Positions 1 through 7,691 of a DNA stretch of 53,344 bases are shown one piece after another (the first letter of the stretch is position 1; the number at the start of each line of letters is the position of its first letter). Below the pieces are notes generated by a model. The model saw only the letters and a program-made list of their open reading frames with translations. It made no database searches and was not told the origin of the DNA. The stretch lies in the NCBI GenBank assembly GCA_903847285.1, contig CAINDH010000195.1:1-53344 (forward strand), in the 5' to 3' direction. This DNA comes from an uncultured Verrucomicrobia subdivision 3 bacterium (GTDB lineage: Bacteria; Verrucomicrobiota; Verrucomicrobiae; Limisphaerales; UBA11358). The position numbers were made by a program, and so were the translations under genes.

Positions 1-118
1 CATTGCGGAACAGTTAAACAATCGTCCTAGACTACGCCTCGGCTTCTTAACTCCCAACGAGGTCTATTACTAACCATTTTGTCGCACTACAAATGTGAAA
101 CTAAACCACACGGTCATA

Positions 119-679
119 TCACAATCGTTGGCTCTTCTTCCAATGCTCATATTCTTGGATGGTGCTGTCCACCGCAGGCTGCTCAGCCTCTCGAACGACC
201 GGCTCTGGCGATGGCTGAGCAACAAGTGGCGCGATGTCTCTCCCGCAATGCTTGCAAACTTTAGCGTCCGGCTGCACCAACTCGGCACAATATGGACACT
301 TCCGCAATCGCGTAGCTTCCTGCTGTGCTTTCAAATCTGGGCCAAGCAACACTACAACCCAACCAATCGGGCCGAGCAACGCACCAAAGACAAATCCGGC
401 AAATGGGCGTCCTTTCCGCTCTCCAATCACCACTCCGATGAGGCCGAAAACCATGACATATAACACCAGTGCAATCGGACTAAAAATCCCAACTCCGCTC
501 GGACTTGCTATCAGTGCGATTATCAATCCTATGCTAATCAAAACGACTGGAATAGCGATGCAAATACGGCCATAAGCCTTGAGATTTCTTGCGGCTTTCT
601 GGTCTTTGTTTCTGGAACCAAGACCAACTAAAACAAATCCAGCAAGCAAAAGAAATCCAACGAATATAATCATAGTCAT
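119..679 (-). CDS. Membrane protein with C-terminal zinc ribbon
   Basis: A 186-residue protein of unknown role. The N-terminal 100 or so residues form about four hydrophobic segments, the first starting right at the N-terminus (MTMIIFVGFLLLAGFVLVG). A soluble tail follows with a zinc-ribbon signature, CPYCAELVQPDAKVCKHCG, whose two CxxC pairs would bind one zinc ion. The C-terminus is proline/glutamate-rich and probably disordered. It starts with ATG at 679; a second in-frame ATG lies two codons later. No partner gene is adjacent. Membrane-anchored zinc ribbons of this type are common and have no single function, so none is assigned. The tail presumably faces the cytoplasm. Confidence 0.75.
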   Translation of the reverse strand: MTMIIFVGFLLLAGFVLVGLGSRNKDQKAARNLKAYGRICIAIPVVLISIGLIIALIASPSGVGIFSPIALVLYVMVFGLIGVVIGERKGRPFAGFVFGALLGPIGWVVVLLGPDLKAQQEATRLRKCPYCAELVQPDAKVCKHCGRDIAPLVAQPSPEPVVREAEQPAVDSTIQEYEHWKKSQRL

Positions 680-716
680 AGGTCGTGGTGCTAGTGTGGC
701 CTAACATTGTTCTTCA

Positions 717-740
717 ACCGCACCGTGCGGTAAGATTTTT
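717..740 (+). terminator. Possible hairpin plus T-run
   Basis: A 6-bp perfect stem (ACCGCA / TGCGGT, 3-nt loop) is followed within four bases by six T residues. It has the shape of a plus-strand intrinsic terminator, but no plus-strand gene lies upstream of it in the window, so it may be fortuitous. Confidence 0.3.
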
Positions 741-810
741 TCCATGAAAGCGACTCTATTTCTGGCTTTCGCTTTTGTCCAGAAGGAATTATGACTAAAA
801 AGCATTGAAT

Positions 811-954
811 ATGGATTTTAGGAAAACCGCACCTAAAGCTAAGCTGGTTCCCAATCCCAAGTTGCGCTTGCGGGATTTGATTAAAATCTTCGGCGTCGTT
901 CCCCGCGCCAATATCCTGCTTCCGTCGTCTGTCAGGGCGAAAATCATGTTTTAG
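811..954 (+). CDS. Short ORF, possible remnant of a larger gene
   Basis: A 47-codon ATG-to-TAG reading frame starting MDFRKTAPKAKL. The segment VPNPKLRLRD reminds me of N-termini of tyrosine recombinases of the integron-integrase type, but the similarity ends there and no catalytic residues follow. No convincing ribosome binding site is seen. It may be a decayed 5' fragment or chance. It sits immediately before the degenerate repeat tract. Confidence 0.2.
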   Translation: MDFRKTAPKAKLVPNPKLRLRDLIKIFGVVPRANILLPSSVRAKIMF

Positions 955-1420
955 TCGGTTTTCAGCGGTTTTCCGTTGGTTTTCATCCTGTCCCCGTCGT
1001 CCGCAAGACTGCGGATGTTGTCTGCAAGGTTGTCCCTCGCGTTCGCATCTTTGCGCGTATCTCCTGATTGAATGTCGGCACGGCGGAATTGAATGCGGCT
1101 GGCGGGCGCATCTATGTTGGTCGTGCCGGATTGTATGCGGCTATGACCAACATCTATGTCCACGCCGTGGACTTTTAAGCGCACCGTGGGGAATTAAATG
1201 TGGGCCGCTCTGACATATATGCGGACGGTAGCGGATTTTTTGCGCACCCCGCGGACATTCAAGCAGACATCACGGACATGAAATCCGGCAGCGTCCACTT
1301 GTTTGCGGGCGTGTGGGACATGCTTGCGGACGTCGTCCGCCAGTGGCTCCGAATAAAGTGTGGAATCGTAGTTAGTCCGGTCGCGGGATTTTTGGTTAAG
1401 TGCCGGTGTGCTCGCGGGTG
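951..1420. repeat. Degenerate short-period repeat tract
   Basis: This stretch has no confident gene and is built from diverged short units. At 951-990 the 8-mer CGGTTTTC recurs three times within about 30 bases. At about 1073-1162 two roughly 42-nt units share a GCGGAATTGAATGCGGC-like core and CATCTATGT. At about 1200-1340 short GCGGACAT / GCAGACAT / ACGGACAT variants recur irregularly. On the minus strand part of it stays open as a 77-codon frame (951-1184) reading as low-complexity DNLADNIRSLADDG-type text, which I do not consider a demonstrated protein. It could be a decayed tandem array or a repeat-encoded peptide. Confidence 0.5.
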
Positions 1421-1449
1421 AGTGCCAGCGGGCTAGAAAAACCGGCGAT

Positions 1450-1504
1450 GGTAGGGCGACGCTGCTGCGTCGCCATCCCGGCAAACCGGCAGGTTTGCCC
1501 TACC
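1450..1504. repeat. Palindromic MITE-like repeat, short form
   Basis: A 55-bp element bounded by perfect 8-bp inverted repeats GGTAGGGC and GCCCTACC. Inside are two hairpins: GGCGACG / CGTCGCC around CTGCTG, and GGCAAACC / GGTTTGCC around GGCA. The GGTAGGG ends match those of the larger element at 1807-1936, so it is probably a shorter member of the same intergenic family. Confidence 0.6.
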
Positions 1505-1541
1505 AAAGAAAGTCATGGTCTCACGTTCGTGAACGCACGGC

Positions 1542-1784
1542 TCACCGAACGTTCAGGCGTTCGCGGATTTGGCAGCGGGGACAGAACAGATAAACGGCCA
1601 GCTCGCCGCTTTCCTCGTCCGTGGAGCCAATGATTTTCAGATTCGCGGAACCGCATTTCACGCAGGAGATATCAAACCGGGTGCACACCGCCGGGTTGCG
1701 CGGCTGCGGCGGCTGGTAATCTTCGCGGCGTTGAAAATAGCGGGCTCCATTCATGCGCCCAAAATATCCCGCCCGGTCGGACAT
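1542..1784 (-). CDS. Small zinc-ribbon protein
   Basis: An 80-residue protein starting at ATG 1784. The N-terminal half is basic, aromatic and proline-rich (RREDYQPPQPRNP) and probably unstructured. The C-terminal half has CVKCGSANLKIIG, then FCPRCQIRERL, a two-CxxC zinc ribbon with a beta-hairpin spacing typical of small nucleic-acid- or protein-binding ribbons. I do not recognise the family. It stands alone, bracketed by palindromic repeats at 1450-1504 and 1807-1936. Charge distribution and conserved cysteine spacing argue that it is translated. The function is unknown. Confidence 0.6.
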   Translation of the reverse strand: MSDRAGYFGRMNGARYFQRREDYQPPQPRNPAVCTRFDISCVKCGSANLKIIGSTDEESGELAVYLFCPRCQIRERLNVR

Positions 1785-1806
1785 CGGCAGTCTGTCCCAA
1801 ATTTTT

Positions 1807-1936
1807 GGTAGGGACAGTGCGCTGCGCTGTCTCCTCGCCCGCGCTTTCCTGTCTTCGGCGGGCGGGGTCTGGAAAATTCCGCTGGCCCGAGACGGGAAAG
1901 CGCCAGCGGAGGACGCCGCAGCGCAGCGTCCCTACC
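1807..1936. repeat. Palindromic MITE-like repeat, long form
   Basis: A 130-bp element with imperfect inverted ends of about 27 bp, starting GGTAGGGACAGTGCGCTGCG and ending with CGCAGCGCAGCGTCCCTACC. The interior carries GGAAAATTCCGCTGGC, which recurs in the copy at 2434-2570. It encodes no protein, so if mobile it would depend on a transposase elsewhere. Confidence 0.7.
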
Positions 1937-1997
1937 ACCGATTGTCTGGGGTGAAGACCCCATAGGCAAGGCGCTCGGGTAGGTTTAATCTGTGGGC

Positions 1998-2156
1998 ATG
2001 AATCTGATTGTCATCTTGCTCGTGTTGCTCCTGTTGGGCGGCGGCGGCGGTTTTTACTACGGCGGCCCGGCGTATGGCGGCGGCGGAATTGGCCTCATCC
2101 TGATCATCGCCCTGATCATTTACTTCATGGGTGGCTTTCGCGGCGCGAAAAACTGA
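1998..2156 (+). CDS. DUF3309-like small hydrophobic protein
   Basis: A 52-residue peptide starting MNLIVILLVLLLLGGGGG and ending in a second hydrophobic stretch and a basic tail (GGFRGAKN). Two transmembrane segments separated by a glycine/tyrosine-rich loop (FYYGGPAYGGGG) are the hallmark of the DUF3309 family, tiny membrane proteins of unknown function found widely in bacteria and often annotated only by this architecture. It starts with ATG at 1998. It lies between two copies of the palindromic repeat, and no operon partner is visible. Confidence 0.7.
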   Translation: MNLIVILLVLLLLGGGGGFYYGGPAYGGGGIGLILIIALIIYFMGGFRGAKN

Positions 2157-2187
2157 CCGTTCCTCGCTGCCGTGCGTGGCGTCCGGC

Positions 2188-2415
2188 ATGAGCCTAAAAG
2201 GGGGCATCTGCTCCCTGTCATGGCCTCTCCGAGGATTACGAAACACAACTTTCGCCTGGGCCATCCGGAACTTCATTCGGGACATCCCCGAAGGCGTTCC
2301 GGATATCAACATTCAACCGCTGAACCTGAACATCAGCAATCCGCCCACGCAAATGCAGGTGCAAACAATCGTGGAGCGCTTCAACGAATTGTTGGACGCG
2401 TTGAAGCGGGCGTGA
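2188..2415 (+). CDS. Short hypothetical protein
   Basis: A 75-codon frame from ATG 2188. Its second half (DINIQPLNLNISNPPTQMQV, then an amphipathic helix ending NELLDALKRA) has the composition of a real protein. The first third is less convincing, and no clear ribosome binding site precedes the start. It could be a genuine small protein or the 3' fragment of a decayed gene. No family is recognised. It ends just before a palindromic repeat. Confidence 0.35.
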   Translation: MSLKGGICSLSWPLRGLRNTTFAWAIRNFIRDIPEGVPDINIQPLNLNISNPPTQMQVQTIVERFNELLDALKRA

Positions 2416-2433
2416 GTCCTAGCGGACGGTCAC

Positions 2434-2570
2434 GTAGGGAAGGATGGATCGTGGAGCCGTCCCCTGCTCTGCCCGCGATTCTTCGTCGTCAGCGGGCGGG
2501 TCGGGAAAATTCCGCTGGCGGAAAACGGGGAAGCGCCTACGGAAGGACGCCGCAGCGCAGCGTCACTGCC
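2434..2570. repeat. Palindromic MITE-like repeat, diverged copy
   Basis: A diverged copy of the element at 1807-1936. It keeps the GTAGGGA left end, the central GGAAAATTCCGCTGGC and the right-hand GGACGCCGCAGCGCAGCGTC, but the final CCTACC is degraded to ACTGCC and the left arm no longer pairs well. Confidence 0.6.
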
Positions 2571-2663
2571 AACGAATGTAGGGCATCGGAAATTAGCCAG
2601 TCTCGATTTGCGACGGAACCTGGGCGGTAGCGGAAGCCAGATTTCCCTAGGATCACCTTCTCT

Positions 2664-4241
2664 TTACTTCCAATAACTCCAATCCACATCGGGGAACAGA
2701 TTGTCGCGGGACTCGATTTCGGCCAGCCACTTCTCGTCCACGCGCGTGAGTGTGAGTTGTTCGTGCAGGGCAATGAAGCGGAGCAGATGGTCTTTCACGC
2801 GGCGGCGGGCGTATTCGGGACTGGTCCCGGCGCGCAAGATGAACGGCCAGTCGCTCGCCTGCGCGAGGAGCAGTTCGCGGGCGGCCTGCTTGAGCGCGCG
2901 TTTCTGCAAGGCGGATGACTTCTTGGAAAATTTCTTCGCCAGCTTGCTCATCCGTTCCTGCGCGATCTGCAGGTGCGGATAGATCCACTCGTTCGATTCG
3001 TTCAGCCACACGCGCCAGTAACCTTCCTCGCCCCAGCTCGAAGCGCCGGGTGTGGCAACCTGGTTCGTGGGGTGACGGTGCAGGTATTCTCCGGGCGTGA
3101 TGAGCGAAAGGATTTTCTGCTCGGCAAACATCTTGCGCGCGAGGAAGTCCAGAAACTCCGGTCCTTCATACCACCAATGGCCGAACAACTCGGCGTCATA
3201 CGGCGCAACGATGATGGGCGGGCGGTCCAGCATGCCATCGAGCTTCTGCACCTGCGCAAGGCGTTCGGCAAGGAAGTGCGAGGCGTGTTCGCTCGCAGCC
3301 GCCAGCGCGTGGTCGCGCTTGTAGATTTCCTTCGGCCCGTTGGGGCCAGTGATGCGGAAATATTTCAGGCCGGTGAACCCGCGATTGTCCGGCGAAGGCA
3401 GATGCGGTTTGACGTAGTCGAAATCAAGGTCGAAACCGATGTCGCGGTAGAAATCGCGGTAACGCGGGTCGCCGGGATAACCTTCATGCTTGCTCCAGAC
3501 TTGCCGCGAGGAATCGAAGTCGCGCCCGAACACGGCAACGCCATTGGGCGTAAACACCGGCGCGAACGTGCCGTAGCGCGGACGTGGTTGCGCGTGCAGC
3601 AGCCCGTGTGTGTCGAGGATGAACCACCGGATGTCCGCCTCTTGCAAATATTTTTCCACGCCGGCGGCGTAGGCGCATTCCGGCAGCCAGATGCCACGCG
3701 GCGGGCGGCCAAAACATTTCTGGTAGTGGTCGCGCGCGGTGAGAATCTGCGCGCGCACGGATGCCGGATGGCCGTTCATCAGCGGGAGTAATCCGTGCGT
3801 GGCGGCGGTGGTGATGATCTCGATGCGGCCTTCGTCCTGAAACTGCTTGAACGCACTGATGAGGTCGCCGCTGTAAAAACGCCACGTCTCGCGCGCGAGC
3901 GAAAGCCGATGATGATACATCCACGCGAGTTCGCGGTAGGCGCGGTCCCAGTGCGTGCGATGGATTTCTTTTTCGGCGAGTTCGATGAGGCCGTTGAGAT
4001 GGCGGGCGTAGCGGCTGCGCAGCAATTCATCTTGCAGCATGGCGCACAGCGTCGGCGAGAGGGAGAGCGTGATGGCGGCGTTGATGCCGTCGGATCTCCA
4101 ATTCTCCAAAATCTGCACGAGCGGCAGATACGTCTCGGTGATGGCTTCAAACAGCCAGCTTTCCTCGAGAAATTTTTCGTGCTCCGGATGCCGCACGAAT
4201 GGCAGGTGCGCGTGGAGGACGATGGAGAGATAGCCTTGCAT
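2664..4241 (-). CDS. GH57 1,4-alpha-glucan branching enzyme
   Basis: A 525-residue glycoside hydrolase family 57 enzyme that cleaves an alpha-1,4-glucan and reattaches the segment as an alpha-1,6 branch during glycogen synthesis in the cytoplasm. The N-terminus carries the family motif LSIVLHAHLPFVRHPE. GIWLPECAYAAG gives the nucleophile Glu188, and APYDAELFGHWWYEGPEFL gives the acid Asp349; both are in place. Length matches bacterial GH57 branching enzymes with the C-terminal DUF1957 helical domain. I chose ATG 4241 because HAHLPF then lies at the usual distance from the start. It is last in a minus-strand operon after a DUF4912 protein and a small membrane protein. Confidence 0.93.
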   Translation of the reverse strand: MQGYLSIVLHAHLPFVRHPEHEKFLEESWLFEAITETYLPLVQILENWRSDGINAAITLSLSPTLCAMLQDELLRSRYARHLNGLIELAEKEIHRTHWDRAYRELAWMYHHRLSLARETWRFYSGDLISAFKQFQDEGRIEIITTAATHGLLPLMNGHPASVRAQILTARDHYQKCFGRPPRGIWLPECAYAAGVEKYLQEADIRWFILDTHGLLHAQPRPRYGTFAPVFTPNGVAVFGRDFDSSRQVWSKHEGYPGDPRYRDFYRDIGFDLDFDYVKPHLPSPDNRGFTGLKYFRITGPNGPKEIYKRDHALAAASEHASHFLAERLAQVQKLDGMLDRPPIIVAPYDAELFGHWWYEGPEFLDFLARKMFAEQKILSLITPGEYLHRHPTNQVATPGASSWGEEGYWRVWLNESNEWIYPHLQIAQERMSKLAKKFSKKSSALQKRALKQAARELLLAQASDWPFILRAGTSPEYARRRVKDHLLRFIALHEQLTLTRVDEKWLAEIESRDNLFPDVDWSYWK

Positions 4242-4248
4242 ACCCAAT

Positions 4249-4494
4249 TTAAAGGTCGAGCTTGTCAGCAACCCATTCCGCGATGGACTTGGCGCACACC
4301 AGCATGATGAGGCCGATGACGAACGGGATGGATTTGATCACACACGGAAATATTTCGACCGGCAGTTTTTTGTGGTGGCAGATGGCCGTGTAAAGCGCGA
4401 CCTCTACCACCCCCCAGCCCATCAAGGCGCAGGCGAGAAATCGGACGAACATCAAGGCTCCGCGTTCTGGCGCTTCCATGCAAACAGAGTTCAA
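4249..4494 (-). CDS. Small membrane protein in the branching-enzyme operon
   Basis: An 81-residue protein with two predicted membrane helices (roughly FLACALMGWGVVEVALYTAI and IPFVIGLIMLVCAKSIAEW). Its first possible start is TTG at 4494, overlapping the upstream TGA stop as TTGA, which would couple its translation to the DUF4912 gene. An ATG at 4479 (MEAPERG) is the alternative. It ends seven bases before the GH57 start. The function is unknown; its position suggests a link to glycogen handling, but that is inference. Confidence 0.7.
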   Translation of the reverse strand: MNSVCMEAPERGALMFVRFLACALMGWGVVEVALYTAICHHKKLPVEIFPCVIKSIPFVIGLIMLVCAKSIAEWVADKLDL

Positions 4495-5903
4495 AGGTTG
4501 TCCGGCAACGGAGTTTTGAGCGATGGATCCTGCGGGGTCGAGCCGACATCGCCGAGGTATTGCGTCTCGCGGATGAATTTCAAATCCGCCGCGCGGGCGT
4601 CGTCACCGCTGGCGGAGACGGCCACGGCGGGCAATTCATATTTACCATCCGGCAACGCAAAGCGGTAACTGAATGTGCCGTCGGAACGCAGTTTGATTTC
4701 GTGACCACCGAGTGTGACTTTCGCGTCCGGCTCGGTTGCGCCGTAGATGATCAACTCGGCATTCACGTTGAACCAAAAGCCTTTTGACTTATCCGCACCA
4801 CCGACACCGAACGGACTCGACGGGCTGGTGAGACCATAACTGGAATTGCCAAACGCGGTCGTGGGCGAGGTCACGTCCTGCGCGAGCCGGCGGCGGATGA
4901 GTTCGGTGATTTCCAGCGAGCCCATCCAGATGCGACGCGTCTGATCAATGTTGATGATCTTGGCGAGGGCTTGCTCCTGCTGTGGCGTCCATGCCCGCGT
5001 CGGACCGGGTGCCAGCGGTGCTGCGGAAGCAAAACTTCCGGGCACCGACGCGACCGATGCGACCGACGCAAACGTGGCGAGCTTGGGCAAATCTGGATGG
5101 CCGTGGCGGCGCAGTTCTTCGATAGCCTGTGCGAGCGGAATGTTATCGCGCACGGCGTCTTCGATGATCTGGATGAGCTTGGCGAACGGAATCTCAAAGG
5201 GAATCGTGGCGAACTCCGCGGCGTCTTCCTTGGAGGCGGCATCCGGCGGGGTGACAGTGGCGCTGGAAATGGCCACGCGCATCCATTTACCGAGCGCGGA
5301 ATAATAGCCGAGTTCTGATGCGTAAGAATGACCGGCCTGTTCGACGTGCGCAAACCAGTGTCGTGATTCGGGGTGCACGTGGATTTCGTAAGCGGGGTGA
5401 CCTTCGATCTTGCCGGCAAAAATGCGCAGGATGAGATGGCCGTCGGTGGACTCGGCATTGAAATCCACCTGCTGCTCGCGGGTCAAATCCCAGTGTGCGT
5501 AAAGCCAGTGTGGATCGCGCGCGGTGAGAAACAGTTTTTTGGTGCCGTAAGCTTCCGGCAGTTCACCCCCGGAAAACTTCTGTGCGGGCGGTGTGGCGCC
5601 GAGGGAAAATTTTTCACCGGGACCACTGGCAGCCACGGGCGCGGGCGCATCACCCTCGAGCAGGATAGCGGGGATCTCCGTTTTCTTCGCCCGCTTGTAA
5701 CTGCGGCGGACGACGGTGGTGGCATCCACTTCCGTTTCTGGCGCGGCTTTCGACGCAACGGTTTTGGACTTCTTGGCCGGCAGACGCTTGAGAACTTTTT
5801 TTGCGGCGGCGACGGCGACGGCGAACAGAGGCTTTCGTTCTGTCCGCTTGGGTGTGGCGGTTTTTTTAGGAGTCACAGGGATGGACGCTGTTTTCTTTTT
5901 CAT
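4491..5903 (-). CDS. DUF4912 domain protein
   Basis: A 470-residue protein. The first 75 residues are a very basic Lys/Pro/Ala-rich tail (KKKTASIPVTPKKTATPKRT), probably disordered. The DUF4912 core follows (YGTKKLFLTARDPHWLYAHW and later the HPESRHWFAHVEQAG region, about residues 115-215). A middle helical part and a C-terminal beta-rich piece with FWFNVNAELIIYGATEPDA come last. DUF4912 has no established biochemical function. In this phylum it is often found beside GH57 branching enzymes, as here, so a glycogen-related carbohydrate-binding or regulatory role is plausible. It is first gene of the operon. Confidence 0.85.
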   Translation of the reverse strand: MKKKTASIPVTPKKTATPKRTERKPLFAVAVAAAKKVLKRLPAKKSKTVASKAAPETEVDATTVVRRSYKRAKKTEIPAILLEGDAPAPVAASGPGEKFSLGATPPAQKFSGGELPEAYGTKKLFLTARDPHWLYAHWDLTREQQVDFNAESTDGHLILRIFAGKIEGHPAYEIHVHPESRHWFAHVEQAGHSYASELGYYSALGKWMRVAISSATVTPPDAASKEDAAEFATIPFEIPFAKLIQIIEDAVRDNIPLAQAIEELRRHGHPDLPKLATFASVASVASVPGSFASAAPLAPGPTRAWTPQQEQALAKIINIDQTRRIWMGSLEITELIRRRLAQDVTSPTTAFGNSSYGLTSPSSPFGVGGADKSKGFWFNVNAELIIYGATEPDAKVTLGGHEIKLRSDGTFSYRFALPDGKYELPAVAVSASGDDARAADLKFIRETQYLGDVGSTPQDPSLKTPLPDNL

Positions 5904-6053
5904 GCAGCTGTTCCGAGTTGGGGGGATTGGCGGGTTTTGCCGAACGAGAAACTAGGGGGAATGTGAAATGGAAGCAATTCCTTTTTATCCATAAGATGAA
6001 GCTTGCCGCGCGACGCAGCGGGGTGCTAATTTTCTAGAGTATCTTTTAGGGTC

Positions 6054-6428
6054 ATGAAATCTGGAGACAAAATTCCCACCTTATTCGTCGTGGACGATGA
6101 ACCGATGCTGCTCGAGCTCGCGGCGGTCATCATCAAGCCGCTCGGCTGCGAGGTGCGGACGTTTCGCGACCCGGAGACGGCGCTCAAGGAATTTGCCATC
6201 GCCCGCCCCGAACTGGTGCTGACGGATTACGCGATGGGACGAATGACGGGCATGGATCTCGTCCGCGAATGTCGCCGCATTAATCCGCAGCAGAAAATCA
6301 TCCTCGTCAGCGGCACGGTGGATGAACATGTTTTCTCCGACGCGCCGGCCAAGCCGAACAAATTTCTCGCCAAGCCGTATCAGTTGCAGGATTTGTCCGA
6401 CAGTATCCGCGAACTGCTCGCGGTGTGA
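6054..6428 (+). CDS. Single-domain response regulator
   Basis: A 124-residue stand-alone CheY-like receiver domain. The acidic pocket (Asp14, Asp15), phosphoacceptor Asp58 in LVLTDYAMG, the switch residues Ser86/Thr88 in LVSGT and Lys107 in LAKPYQ are all present, so it should be phosphorylatable. No output domain is fused and no histidine kinase is encoded nearby, so its partner must be elsewhere. An AsmA-like gene begins 48 bases downstream. Confidence 0.9.
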   Translation: MKSGDKIPTLFVVDDEPMLLELAAVIIKPLGCEVRTFRDPETALKEFAIARPELVLTDYAMGRMTGMDLVRECRRINPQQKIILVSGTVDEHVFSDAPAKPNKFLAKPYQLQDLSDSIRELLAV

Positions 6429-6476
6429 TTTTTCGAAACCAACTCTGCAGGCGCGGTTCCCTCCCCTTTCAATTTT

Positions 6477-7283
6477 ATGAAAAAGCTTAAAAAAATTATT
6501 GTCGTCGTTGCCATTCTCGCGGTGTTGCTGGGTATTGTCGCCTTGATTTTGGCGGGCGTGTTCCTCGACAAGATTGTAAAGGCGGGTATCGAAACCGCCG
6601 CCCCGGTCATCACCAAGACCACAGTGACGGTGCAAAGCGTGAGCATCTCGGCATTATCCGGCTCGGCGGGCATCAACGGCCTCGTAGTCGGCAACCCGGA
6701 AGGATTTAAATCTGCCAGCGCCATCAGCCTCGGCAAAGCCGCAGTCAGCGTGGAGCCGAAGTCATTGCTCAGCGACAAAGTAGTCATCCATTCCGTCGAA
6801 ATCCGCGCTCCGGAAATCACGCTCGAAGGCAATCCGTTCGGGAAAAATAATCTCCAGTCAATCTTGGACAACGTGAACGCGACGGCCGGGGCTGCCGAAC
6901 CGAACAAACCGGCGGCGGCTAAAACGCCCACCGAAAAGAAGACTTCAAAAAAATTGCAGGTGGATGATTTTTTGATCAGCGGCGCGAAAGTGACCGCGCG
7001 CATTTCCGGCATGGAAGGTGAGCCGTTCAGCGTCGTGATCCCCGACATTCATTTCAGCAACCTCGGCACTGGGCCTGAAGGCATCACCGCATTGGAACTC
7101 ACGCAGAAAGTCATCGAGCAGATTTCCGCCGAGTCCATCAAGAGCGTGGGCGAGCGAGCCAAGCAGATGGCCGGCGCCACCGCCAACAATCTTATCAAAG
7201 GTGCGGGCGACTCTGCCGGCAAAGCCGTGAACGAAGGCGCGGACAAATTGAAGAAGGGTCTCGGCAACCTGCTCGGCAAGTGA
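6477..7283 (+). CDS. AsmA-like membrane-anchored protein
   Basis: A 268-residue protein with one N-terminal membrane anchor (KKLKKIIVVVAILAVLLGIV) followed by a periplasmic part. The text after the anchor (TTVTVQSVSISALSGSAGI, NGLVVGNPEGFKS, then SVEIRAPEITLEGN) resembles the N-terminal repeats of the AsmA/DUF748 group, proteins linked to outer-membrane lipid transport and biogenesis. The C-terminus is helical and Lys/Gly/Ala-rich. It is much shorter than classical AsmA, so it is only an AsmA-like domain. It ends 12 bases from a convergent lipoprotein gene. Confidence 0.7.
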   Translation: MKKLKKIIVVVAILAVLLGIVALILAGVFLDKIVKAGIETAAPVITKTTVTVQSVSISALSGSAGINGLVVGNPEGFKSASAISLGKAAVSVEPKSLLSDKVVIHSVEIRAPEITLEGNPFGKNNLQSILDNVNATAGAAEPNKPAAAKTPTEKKTSKKLQVDDFLISGAKVTARISGMEGEPFSVVIPDIHFSNLGTGPEGITALELTQKVIEQISAESIKSVGERAKQMAGATANNLIKGAGDSAGKAVNEGADKLKKGLGNLLGK

Positions 7284-7295
7284 GTAACCGGACGC

Positions 7296-7649
7296 TCAAT
7301 CCTTGATCCACTTTTCCAGCACACTGTTCGTGGAAAAGGTCAAACGCAGTTTGCTTTCATAATTGTTTGCCGGATAAGTCTGCACCACACCCATACTGCC
7401 GGGATAACGCGAGAAACCCGTGCCGATGGAAACCGCAGGTCCGGAATTATAGCGTGTCACCCACTCAGCCACGGTCCGTCCATCCGAAAGTTTTGCCTGC
7501 TTATCCGGGGGGCCGAGTTCCGTCACCGACTGGTCGAAGGTATAATTTCCCACGCGCGTATTCCAATCCACGCGGTGCGTGGCGCAGCCGGCAAATAAAG
7601 CCACGGCGGCAGCAAGGGAGAAAAGTTTTGAGAAGAGATTCGTTTTCAT
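7296..7649 (-). CDS. Small lipoprotein
   Basis: A 117-residue secreted lipoprotein. The signal peptide (MKTNLFSKLFSLAAAVALFAGC) ends in a good lipobox, LFAGC, so the cysteine should be lipidated and the protein anchored to a membrane. The mature part begins ATHRVDWNTRVGNYTFDQ and contains a GPPDKQAKLSDGRTVAEW stretch of the SmpA/BamE-like or lipoprotein-small-domain style, but I cannot assign a family. I chose ATG 7649; a TTG two codons upstream is possible. Confidence 0.75.
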   Translation of the reverse strand: MKTNLFSKLFSLAAAVALFAGCATHRVDWNTRVGNYTFDQSVTELGPPDKQAKLSDGRTVAEWVTRYNSGPAVSIGTGFSRYPGSMGVVQTYPANNYESKLRLTFSTNSVLEKWIKD

Positions 7650-7691
7650 GGCCAAAATTTAACCCGCGAATGGTAAAGTGCAAACGGCATT

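Noticed and set aside
951..1420. A CRISPR array
   Set aside because: Units are not identical, spacing is irregular, no spacers of constant length, and no cas genes are nearby.
2172..2630. A 152-codon plus-strand frame running through the palindromic repeat
   Set aside because: Arginine-rich text that changes character at the repeat edges; not a credible protein.
2973..3791. A 272-codon plus-strand frame opposite the GH57 gene
   Set aside because: The minus-strand gene has intact catalytic motifs across this span; the plus frame is its shadow.
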